Positions 32,901-42,875 of a stretch of 44,588 nucleotides of DNA are shown here, piece by piece. The translations under genes were made by a program, and so were the position numbers. The first letter of the stretch is position 1; each line of letters begins with the position of its first letter. The stretch is from Chromera velia (Eukaryota; Sar; Chromeraceae): NCBI GenBank assembly GCA_018398765.1, contig JAHBMJ010004517.1, positions 25,001-69,588 on the forward strand, read 5' to 3'. Below the pieces are notes generated by a model that was not told the DNA's origin, made no database searches, and saw nothing but the letters and a program-made list of their open reading frames with translations.

Positions 32901-35900
32901 CGCCTCAGATAGAGAGAAAAAAAGAGTGAGCCGTCGGATAGAAAGCAGGCGGATGGTCATGCAGGGAAAAGAAAATGTCTATTTTCATGTTCAGGTCAAA
33001 CGGGTCTTTCTTTTCTGCCTCTACCCAGTCCTCATGCAGCCAGTGGAGAGAATCAATACAGAGAGAGCATCATCGACGTTGGCCGCTCTCGTTTCTGTTT
33101 CGGTCCTTTTCCTGTGTGGGATTTTCACATCATTCGTGTCTGTCTTTCCCCTTCACTATGACTCTCACTTTCTCCTGCTCTCGCCATTCTCCATCGATCG
33201 TTTGCTTTCTTTTTGCCCGTCTCTCTGCCTGTCCTTTCCAGTTTGACAGTTGGCCAAGAGAAACGAAGGAAAGAAGAAGAAGAAAGAACATACAGTTTGT
33301 CTTCTCTTTCTTGCTTTTTTTAACTGCTTTCTTTAACGTTCTTTCCTGCGATCTCTTGTGTTTTTGGTGCTCTCCAGACCAAGCCAGTGGTTCTGCTGGG
33401 AGAACATGAAGAGAGAGAGGGGCGAGACGGTGGCAAGGAGAATCCTCTGGAGTGATGTGGCACAGCGCTTCCAGGCGTTGTTCGATGCACCGCTGTGGGA
33501 AGATGAGTTCTGCCACTCCGGTCGACTGACTGTCCACTCGAAGCCAAAAGACACAGAAACCGAAAAATTCGTTCAGGAGATCCCATCCCGAGAGCTGATT
33601 ACCAGACAGCTGAGGACAGAGACGGATGGAGACGCGTTCCCCCACGACAGACACGGGGCTTCCCCGACAGCTGCAGCTTCCTCTGCTGCCGCTGCTTCTG
33701 CTTCCTCGTTGACGAGCAGGGCCCCCGGGAGATCACTCTGTGGGGGGCTGAAGGTGAATGAATCCTTTGATCATGAGGCTGCCTGCGTCCTTGCTTCCTG
33801 CCTGCCCGTGAGGTTGCCCTCGTGCTTGTCTGATCGTCCCAAAATTTTTCTGCCTGCCTGATTCCCTCCCTGCCTTGCGGGTTGTCTGAAAGAAAGATGG
33901 GAGGGAGACTTTCAAATGTATTGATGATTAGACAGATGGATGATTTGAGAGACGAAAGGAGTTTCTGAAAACCAGTAAGGCGAGAAGCACATGCGACCAT
34001 TTTTCAAGTCCTTGTGTAAGCCATGTAGTAAGCGCAATAGAGACTGAATCATTTGACGAGTGCAGGATGGAGGGAGCAGTTTTCCGGATGGATGGGTCGA
34101 GGAAGAGAAAAAGAATGTCAACCGACTGTCTACTTCGAACCCCCTCTCATCAATGCAGTTGAAGAGATCTCAGAGCAGCACTTTTAGTGTTGGTGCCTTT
34201 TTCTCTCTGTTCGATGATGATGATCAAGTACGATGCCCTCCCTGCTTCTTTCTTCTCTGCCCTTCTTCCCGCAGGTGCGGCTTGACATTCTCCCCCCCTA
34301 CTGGCACTTCGCCTCCAACGTCCAGGATCTGTACCCTATTCTCCGGGAGGAAAAGAGAGGGGGAGTCGCGGTGCAGATCATTCAGGACAACTTCAGTGCC
34401 CTCCCCCCCTACCACAGATACATGCTCCGGGCGCGAAGACCTCGAGACAAGAAGGATCTCCTGTCACAAGAAGGGACGCAGGTCTCGTTTCTGGCTGCCG
34501 AAGCTGATGGGACGGAGCAAGTCGAACGCGTCATCAGGATGACTTTGCACTTTATGCTCGGCATAGGTCTGCCTGCGTGATAATATTTTTCTTCTCTCTG
34601 GGCTCGTCTGATTCTGTTTGCTGTGTGCCTGTCCGCTGCGTTATGTTCACCTGTCTGCAGTCGTTGTGTGTATCTGCTTTCTTTCTGTTACATGCTTGGC
34701 TTTTCTGTGCACGAACGAAGCCGCAGAGACGCTCCTCAAATTCCTCTTTCGTCTCTCTCAACCGATTCATATCTCGATCGTCGCCCCACACTGCACTCTC
34801 TTCCCTTTCTCATCTCATCTCGATGCTTGCATGTACTGCTGGTTTCGTTTCTTAGAGCTGATTGCCCGCCATCTCTCTCTCTCTCTCCCTCCCCATCTGG
34901 CTCTTGCCTCCCCTCCCCAGAGGCCTCAAATGACCTTCCTGCACTCACTCGTTTGGCTCCATTCCTGTCCGTGTTCATGTTCCTTCCATTCCGTGGTCCT
35001 TCCATTTCTTCTCTGCTGGATCTGTTGCTCTCCTCTCCCTTAAGTTACCCGCTTTGCCCCCCTCTTGCGCCTCCCCCTCTTTTTGGTGAGAAAGAAAGTC
35101 AGGCCATCACGCGCCCTCCCACTCGCTGCCCGTTCCTCCACTGACACCTGCGCCCCCCTTCCTGGCTGGCTGTTTTGGTGTTGCTGTGTGGTGCAGACCA
35201 GGCAGTCGGCATCAACCCGGTCTGCTGCACGGTATCAGGCGGGGGGGACTGGAATGATGCGGAGGAGGACAGCAGGCCGTTGCGGAAATTCCTCTGGGGG
35301 GGGATGAAGGCGTGGTTCAGAGAGCGTCTGGGGAACGCTCTTGAGAGACGCATGGGATGGCCAGCGGTATGCGACGTCTTTTGGGTGTTGCCATTTCAGG
35401 ACAATTCGAAGTGGCGACGATCGAATTTCGTCTCGTGGACGGCTGACAACTGGACGAAAATGCCCTCTCAGCAGGCAAAAATCTTTTACCATGTGGCAGA
35501 GGAAATCGCAGCGAGGGAGAGTGGACAGAGAGGGGAGCAGGTGCGTCTGCAATTCACATACAAATTCGAGGTGAGAGTGAAGTGGCCGAAGGGAGATGGG
35601 GAGGAGGAGAAGAGACGGGTGGGGGTGGAAGAAGCATTGAGGGAGACGGTGTTGGGTGCGTTCTCGCACGACGAATTTCCCTTCGCGAGAACAAACGAAA
35701 TGCGAACAGGAGTATTCCCCTTTCCCGATTTCCTCCTCAGAAATTCTGCGGACGCGCAGACAGACATTGTGGGTGGGGAGGGTGCGGGGGGAGAAGCAGT
35801 CGAGGCAGGGGATGAGCGGATGGGGGAGGCAGACAAGGAGGGGGGGGGATCAGCGGAAGATGAAATGAAACGTCAGCTCTCCGACCGTTGGTGGGAGAAG

Positions 35901-37202
35901 AAGACTGCCGTGACGAATGTTCTCTTTCTCGACTCCCCTGAGGGTCTGATGGCCTCCTCCTCGTTCAGGAGGAGGGTGGACGAGGCCACCTTAGACCCTA
36001 AATTCAACAAGGTGGACCTTCAGGCTGGCATGCAAGGCCGGTCGGGGGTTGGGATGCAGTTGCAGGTGCACGGGAGTCCCGTGTTAGACCCGCACAGCCA
36101 TGCACCCAAGCGAAAGCACACACAGCCGCAGGACACACCGGACAAACGCCCCCGAGTTGTTGAGGGAAGCCCCCCTTCGGCTGGTCGGTTGCAGGAATTT
36201 GAACGGTGTGGGAGGTCAGACTTTCCGAAGTTCGCGTGTCGGCTGAGGGGGGAAAGCATGCTGTTTGGTTTCTTCGAAGAGGCAGAGTGGCTGAGGGATG
36301 ATCAAATGAGCCAACTGAAGGGAAAAGGAAAGGGGGATCGAGGAGGTCGCGGGGGAAGGGGAGGGAGAGGTGGAGGGTTTGGTGGGGGCAGGGGAGGAAG
36401 TGGAGGAGGAAAAGGAAACGACGGTGGTGATGGGAGTGGAGGGGGTGGTACTGCATCTGATGATCGTGGCCAGACCGGTGTGGTCTACCCTCCTCAAACG
36501 TGTCCTTCTCTGTTCAACCACCTCGGGCTTTTCTCTCCAGGTTCACCCCTCAGTCGTCCGTTCTACAGTGCCACGCAGGCATTCCGTGATGATCTTCGCG
36601 GACCTCGCTCCTCTGCGGAGGGAAGGGGGCCCGCGCAGGGGAGGGGTGAGGGGTCGCTGAATATGAATACCCCCCCAGTAAAGAGTGGCCGTGTCCGTCT
36701 GTCCATCGCCCCCCTGACTGATGAGGCCTTCCGGCCCCCAAGGGAGAGTTTTCTTAGCATGCCGCAGCAGAGTCCCAAGACTGCCAATCCAAGGATGATG
36801 TCGAATTCGCCGCCGTCTGCCTTCAAGCCAGGGACGTTTGTTGCCCGGCCCTTGGGGTCAATTTCCGAGGTGCCTGACACGAGGACTGGAGAGTCCTCTT
36901 CTGCGGTTGCATCTGGAACTTGCGGGGACTTGGAGGGAGAGGACGTGCTCCTCACCTCTGGGTCTCCTGTCCCAGGAATTCCTTCTGCGCAGGCACGCGG
37001 TATGCTGCGACAGGTTGGGGGTGTGGGTGGGAGAGGAGGGGAGAGGGAGACGGGGGGACTTGAGGGTCCTTCGCTGTCTTCGTCTTCCTCTTCGAATCCC
37101 CCCGCACCCGAGGGGCAAGGTGGTGGGCAGAAAGGGGTTTTTCGAGCGGGTGACAATCCAGCCGGGGAAGCGCGTGGAGGGGCAGCAGAAGGCGAGGAGT
37201 AG
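29940..37202 (+). CDS. Large orphan protein with acidic, NLS-like and RGG-rich regions, 8 exons, 1345 aa
   Basis: Exons: 29940-30164, 30422-30559, 31157-31625, 31966-32457, 32781-32820, 33378-33753, 34275-34566 and 35197-37202. They total 4038 nt and all junctions are in phase. I do not recognise the family. Residues 1-121 look like a folded domain (KVFINIINSHPPRTFYFAL, FEVKGAFDFEEEIVKCKIFV). Residues 130-270 are strongly acidic. Two Trp/aromatic-rich blocks follow (ILWSDVAQRFQALFDAPLW; LDILPPYWHFASNVQDLY) and continue into exon 8 (WPAVCDVFWVLPFQD). Near 982-998 a bipartite basic motif (PKRKH...DKRPR) suggests nuclear import. Near 1056-1100 an RGG/GGR-rich tract suggests RNA or nucleic-acid binding. 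The rest is Ser/Pro/Gly-rich and probably disordered. The weakest point is the 40-nt exon 5: the frame needs its donor at GTGGCG, four bases past a GTCAGT. A nuclear RNA-associated role is only inferred. Confidence 0.78.
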
Positions 37203-37942
37203 TAAGAGCAGGAATCAAAGGTGATGTGGTGGCGAAGCGAAAATCTGTCTGACTCTCTCGTCGATGCATTTGATCTGTTGGGTGCTTGGTGGGGTGGGGG
37301 AGGGGTTGGTTGTTTTGCCGTGTCCCCTTTGCAAGGATTTTTGCCAGGGGTGCTGGAGCAGGTGTGTCGCGTGGTAATTGGAAATTTAAAGGGGGACAGG
37401 GGAAGAGGGGACGTGCAGGACTATGAGTGTGAGGTCGCAAGTGTGTGTATCGCATCCCGTGCCTTCTTCGCGCAGTGTATCGCAACGACACCAGTAGTTG
37501 GTCTGTCACTAAACTAATTTAATAAAATTCATTTTTGAAACTTCAAACTAGGAACGAACGAGAAAGGACTTATTATATGTCACTTATAGCCAAGTTCTAT
37601 ATATCTAGGCTGAGCTAGTCTCAGCTAGAAGCTGAATCCACTTCTAGATCTAATTTTATAAACTAGTTTTTTACTTGAATATATGAGTATTTGAATGAAT
37701 GAATGAATGAATGAATGAATGAATGAATGAGTTGACTAAGCAGGCGGAGCCTAGCTCCTGGCAGTCCATGCATGTAAGTCCGGGTCTCATCAATTTTCTA
37801 GCTCTGAGAAGAGACTGTAGACTGAACAAGACTCACATTTGGTCAGTGAATGCGAGATTGAAGAAATGGCTGAAGGGAAAAGATGGAAGAATCAACTTGT
37901 GTACTTAACTACAAAGCAAATTGAAGTGAATTGCGTTTGAAA
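37203..37942. other. 3' flank and AT-rich spacer
   Basis: The first 300 bases are GC-balanced and probably the 3' UTR of the RGG orphan. Composition then switches abruptly to AT-rich near 37510. The short frame at 37723-37908 has no recognisable content. Confidence 0.55.
37693..37731. repeat. (GAAT)n microsatellite
   Basis: About ten GAAT units. Read on the minus strand it is AACTCATTCATT, resembling the (CATT)n tails at 23219 and 23553, so it may be the 3' tail of a minus-strand retrotransposon fragment. Confidence 0.85.
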
Positions 37943-38449
37943 TACACAGTACGGTTAGGAGTAACGAAAGTAGAATGGTTACTAGGCAGCCACTAAGCCG
38001 CCCGGTTACCAATTTTGTGGTTACGGTAGTAGTGTTCCAATGATAGTGGTAGTAGCTAAAAACAGGCAGATTTTGCCATATTTTGAGTCAAACTTGACCT
38101 ACAAAACCAATTTTAGACTAGTAAAAATCATATTTTTGGCATTCATTAAAAGTTCATTCTGATAAAACTCAATGTTCATAATTTTATGGCTGAAGTATAA
38201 CTACCATATCATTGTGTATAGCCTATATTATTTGAGTATAATCATTTTATGGCTTTAAACTGCTAATAAGTTAAGCAGTTAGGCTTTAAAATAGGTCTAA
38301 CAACTATTTTTATTAGAGTTTTTCCTTAAACTACCATGGTAGTGGTATACACCTTCAAGTCCGCTGGTTACCATCTCATGGTTACCAAACTGACGGTAAC
38401 TTGCTACTAGCTAAAAGGGGCTGGTAGTAACTCCTAACCATACTGTGTA
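37943..38449. mobile_element. 507-bp hAT-type MITE with perfect 8-bp target duplication
   Basis: The left terminus is TACACAGTACGGTTAGGAGT; the right terminus, reversed and complemented, is TACACAGTATGGTTAGGAGT. The inverted repeats run about 23 bp with two mismatches. A perfect direct repeat GTTTGAAA flanks them (37935-37942 and 38450-38457). The interior is AT-rich, has no coding capacity, and carries further GGTTACC and GGTAGT motifs near both ends. TIRs plus an 8-bp duplication fit the hAT superfamily. It must have been moved in trans. Confidence 0.85.
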
Positions 38450-38509
38450 GTTTGAAAGGCAAAAATAAAAGGCTAGAAAACCAAAAACATGACCAATTAC
38501 CGCTCAGAA

Positions 38510-39330
38510 TCATAACCATGATACGGTTGATACCCTAATTCCGTTTTGTCCTTCCTCTCTCCTCTTCTCAAACACATGAAGCAGTGCCGCCCTTGTGCGC
38601 ACCGCTCGAGCAACTGAAGAGAATTCGGCACAAACTTGCCACGACTGAGAAACGGAACCTCCTTTAAGAAACAGAATGCGACCCCCTCCATCATTCACAA
38701 TTCTCACAATTGTTGTCTGAACAGACTTTTTCTCTTTTTCTGTTTCAACTTGCCTAACCAACCTCATATACAGCCTGTTGCTTACAACATTCAGGCAGTT
38801 GTGACTGATGACCGAGGCTCAGGATCATCGTCTGGAAGTTTGTTGTGAAGAGTCGCAGTTCTATTTAAGAGGCATGTGCTTATACATGTCTCTGTTTGGA
38901 TAGACAGCCCTGGTAGAGCGTTAGAAAACCTTCCACCACTAGTAATACAAGAGAACAAATGACGGCGGTTCAGTCGTCTGATCAACAACTCTTTGATTGG
39001 ATGGCTAGAGCACTCAATAACTGTCCTCAGCCCATCTATCATTCTGAGGGCAATCCTAGCCTACCGAGCAACGTCCTTGAGAACACAGGTGTTAAACAGT
39101 TCGAAAATCATGCTCCTTGAGAGGCTGAAAGGGTTCCCGTGAAGCCCCTTCCAGGCCATTCTTGGATTGTTCTCGTCTTTTGCGGTGAGGAGTACGAAAC
39201 CCTCTTCAAGCGGCGTGTTCAATGGGAAATAAGAGAAAAAAACGAGACAGGGGATCTTTTTAAGACCAACCCTCACCCCATTTGCCTTCTCAGGCATCGC
39301 GGCAAACCTCGATCGTTTTGATGTATACAT
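38510..39330 (-). pseudogene. Possible decayed coding remnant, unknown family
   Basis: On the minus strand, one frame from 39330 to 38791 is open except for a single stop near 39061. It reads like protein on both sides of that stop (ending FELFNTCVLKDVAR, resuming MIDGLRTVIECSSHPIKELL). It then seems to continue in another frame to 38510 (VQTTIVRIVNDGGGRILFLK). I cannot name the family. It could be a dead gene fragment, part of a transposon, or chance. Confidence 0.3.
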
Positions 39331-39533
39331 GTCATTAAAGTTGATTTAATAGCGCTATACAGGCTTTGCACTACTTAGTGCACTACATGTATATATATAT
39401 ATATATATAGTATATCAGAAAAACTTTTTTTTATTGAGAATGGATTTTTTAAATTTTTTTTTAAATATATCATGACACTCAATAGGTAAACCACTGTTGT
39501 TCAACTGTTGCAAAAATCTTGCACCGAACCTAT
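39331..39533. other. AT-rich spacer with (TA)n run
   Basis: It contains a (TA)n tract at about 39391-39410 and homopolymer A/T runs. No gene is seen. Confidence 0.6.
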
Positions 39534-39551
39534 ATGATGATGATGATGATG
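39534..39551. repeat. (ATG)n / (CAT)n tail of the LINE
   Basis: Six trinucleotide units at the 3' terminus of the minus-strand element, in the place of a poly(A) tail. Simple-repeat 3' tails are usual in several non-LTR clades. Confidence 0.7.
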
Positions 39552-40561
39552 TATGGCGTTAAAGCTGGTGAGCCGTATAGACTCTAGCTAACCTAGAACG
39601 TCATACATAGAGTTAAACTTTCGACTTAGGCCCCACTGGGGTAAATTGAATCGATGGCAGCCTGACAGGGGTGGGGAGGCGGATGGAAGTGGAGGGTGGC
39701 TCCATCAGATTCTCTAAGCAAACAGGCTTTTGCTTCATCTGGTAGCTCTTTTATAGGCTGAGTTACAACACGCTCTCTATTCCACCCTTGAGACGATCAA
39801 GGACTGCGTGCATTTCGCCCGGAAGAGGGTCCCTATGACCGATCAAAGCGCCAGAACAGCACTGGCACGCCCAAGCAGAGGGGGAAACGAGAAGGAAAGG
39901 GAAAAAACAAGTACCTGAGGGGGAATAGAAAGGACGGAGATGGACTCCTCTGTTTCTGTGTCTTTTTTTTTTCCCCTAAGGGTCACGGGCCAGTGAGATT
40001 CCTTCTGTTAGTTCGTGTCAGTTAGAGGTCTGTCAGATGACCTCTAAAGAAAAACACCCGAGGCGGAACGGAAGGAGACGGAGAGAGAAAAAGATCAGAA
40101 CTCCCAATCTCCTTTGATTCCCTATCTTTTCTGCTGAAGACGTACAAGCAAAGGTTTCTCTCTCAGTTCAGTTCCTGCAGTTCGGTTAGTTCAGTCAGTT
40201 CAGTCACTTCGGTCGGTTCATCCCTGAGGCACGACTTGTTTTCCAGGGGAGTAAAATTGCGTGTAGTAAGCATGATAAAGAAATTTAAAGAGGGAAGAAA
40301 AAGGGAAAAGAAGAACGGAGAAGCCGCACGTAGTATACACCCTGCTTGTAGACCCGCTTGTGAACCGCACGAGCAAAAGCGCCCCGCGCGCCCCCCCGTA
40401 CCCGTGTAGGCTCGAGCCCATCACCTCCCACCGCCTCCCACGCTCACGCGAGGGGTGCCATCCGAGCCCCACAGCCTGGGCCTCTTGGGGTCGTCCGTCT
40501 CGCGTTTCCTCCCCATATGCTTTCGCTCACCCCCCGATTGATTCCGTTCCACCCTTGTTTG

Positions 40562-40564
40562 TTC

Positions 40565-40593
<29 letters not shown>
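40562..40593. repeat. (CAAT)n microsatellite
   Basis: Eight CAAT/ATCA units in the 3' region of the LINE. Confidence 0.9.
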
Positions 40594-40596
<3 letters not shown>

Positions 40597-40702
40597 GATG
40601 ATACATACTCGGACTGACATAACGAAATATTCCCTTCAAAAATAAGTATGGTCGTCAAGAATGAACAACGACGGGGAAAGAGTGAGAGGAAGTGAGGGAA
40701 AA

Positions 40703-40705
<3 letters not shown>

Positions 40706-40735
<30 letters not shown>

Positions 40736-40792
40736 GAAGAAAAAGAAGAAAGAAAGAAAGAAAAAAAGAAAGAAAGGAAGAAAAGAGAAAGA
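40706..40792. repeat. (GAAA)n microsatellite
   Basis: An interrupted GAAA tract just 3' of the last coding-like part of the LINE. It yields artificial Phe/Leu/Ser-rich frames on the minus strand. Confidence 0.9.
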
Positions 40793-42805
40793 GTAACAGA
40801 CTGAGGGAACACACACAGCGACTTACGAAGGCAATCGGAGATCGTCCGTGCGCCTGCAACAGGATGCTTTTCGAGGAAAAGTGTGAAAATCTCCCTCACT
40901 TTCTTCTCATTTTCGCTCACACCCCGTCCCAACTGCTGCTTAGCCATTTGTTGTGCCCACATAATTAAGTCCGACTTAGAGCGAGCGTCTCTTACTTTAT
41001 CTAAAAGCCTATTCATGCGTCTCTTCTCCCTTTTGGTCCCTTTGCATTCAGTCAACTTATAGACAACATCATTTAGATAGCCATGCCCATGCAAATCGAG
41101 GGGGCAGTGCTCGCAGACCGTCTCTACCTCCCCATTCGGAACTCCCCCCCCCCCAACAGTGCACGGGCAATCGGCCTGACGTTGGCCTTCGAACAGAACA
41201 GCCTCCTAGAGAGAGGTCGAACTATAGGAACACGCCGCCCGCTTGAGCCGGTCCATCCTCCTATGACAAGATGGGCCAAGCGCTGTCTAGACGGATGTTC
41301 GACTTGGAAGACCGAAGGCCTCACTCCGTTAGGGAAAACCCCCCCCCGTCCTGCCTGCCCTCCCCTGCCCTGCTGGCCCTCTTTTTGCAAAGAATGGGAG
41401 GTAGCTACAAACCAGTCGTCCAACCATTCTTATGCCTCCCTACCTCTCCCTTCTACCGCGAGCTTTCTTTTTAATGCAGCTTTCTCTCCCGGGCTCGAAG
41501 GCACCCCCTCGATAGAGAAGAGTTCAGAAGCGAAAGGTCCTACCAACAGCTTGACGGACCTCCACCAATCGCCATAAAGGCCGTCTTTGCAGAGATCTAA
41601 AAAACCCGCGGGTACACAGTGGGATGTTAAGGAGAGGCTACGTAAAAAACCCCCCACTCTTTCAGTTAAGATAGCCCGTATTGGGCAAAGGCCGGAGATA
41701 AAGAGGGAGGGGACATGAAATGAATTGCAGGGAAGGCCGAAAACCTATCTAATAAAACGTAGTTGCAAATCATCTAACGCTTTTATGTCTGCCTGACTGA
41801 GGGAAAACGCTTCTAGCCCGTAAAGGGCCACAGGAATCCACAGGCCGCGAAATAGCATAATTTTCGAAGTCGGGGAGAGACGACCAAGAGAAACACAGAG
41901 CCCAATGACCCCCCCGAGTGCCCTCTCTGCCACCCCTAGGCGATGTCTCACAGAGGAACGGAGAGATCCGTCTTGAAAAAAGGTGCAGCCTAAATACTTA
42001 AACAGTAATACTGGCCCGTTCTCTCGACTTCCTTCCCTTCAAAGAAGATTGGCTGACTAATATTCTCCTTGCTACAGGAAAGCCTCATTACTTTTATCTT
42101 TTTCAAATTGACCGTGAGGCCCCACGTCTGACAATATTCTGCCAATTTATTCATTCTTGCTTGAAGCTTGTGCGAAGAACGACCAAACAGAACAAGGTCG
42201 TCAGCGTAACCGAGGCTTTCGAGAGGCTCGGGCCCCATACAGATCGTATCGTCCTGACTGACCCTGACTTTCCCTCTTTTCCTCTTCACTGCTACTTTGG
42301 TCTTCTTGTTCCCCTTCCTAATGCCAACCCCTCTCAATCTGCCTGCCCAAGGGTAGTCACGCGTTCTGCTTTCTATAGACCTCTCGTCAGACACTGTTCC
42401 ATCCTTCTCTGACTCTTCCCTCCCGAGCTCATCCTCTCGGTGAGCCGAGAGGCGGATGTGGCGGTGCAGAGTATTCATGAACAGAAAGAAGAGCAGGGGA
42501 GAGAGAGGATCACCCTGTTTCACCCCCGCTCCTTCCTGTATCTCCCTATCTACACCATCGACCCTCACCCAGACATCAAAGTACATAACATGCACCATCA
42601 AAACATCATATTCCAACACACCCTCCTCCCGAAGCCGTCTCAGCAACAGACCTCGAGGGGCCTTATCAAACGCCTTAGAAAAGTCAACGAACGCAGCCAG
42701 AAGGGGGACTTTCCGGGCTTTGGAGCTTGCTACGAGTCCCGCCAGCGCCGCAATGGCCTCCCTGGTCCCAACCCCCTTCCTGAACCCCAGCTGGTGGTTG
42801 TCTAA

Positions 42806-42875
42806 TGAGGTCTCTCAATCTCTCATGTCTAATGAGGTCCCCCAGCTGGCGGTTCTCTCAATCTCTCGTCCATCA
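42806..42875. repeat. Short tandem duplication inside the LINE
   Basis: The words TCTCTCAATCTCTC and AATGAGGTC and the CAGCTGG block occur twice within about 90 bp. The duplication interrupts the RT frame right after the motif MDERLRE and before the second copy, which restores a frame reading QLGFRKGVGT. Confidence 0.7.

Noticed and set aside
36476..36540. Possible extra intron inside the last exon of the RGG orphan
   Set aside because: A pyrimidine tract and CAG are present, but the frame is open throughout and no strong donor demands an intron.
40590..40859. Phe/Leu/Ser-rich minus-strand frame resembling a membrane protein
   Set aside because: It is the translated (GAAA)n tract.
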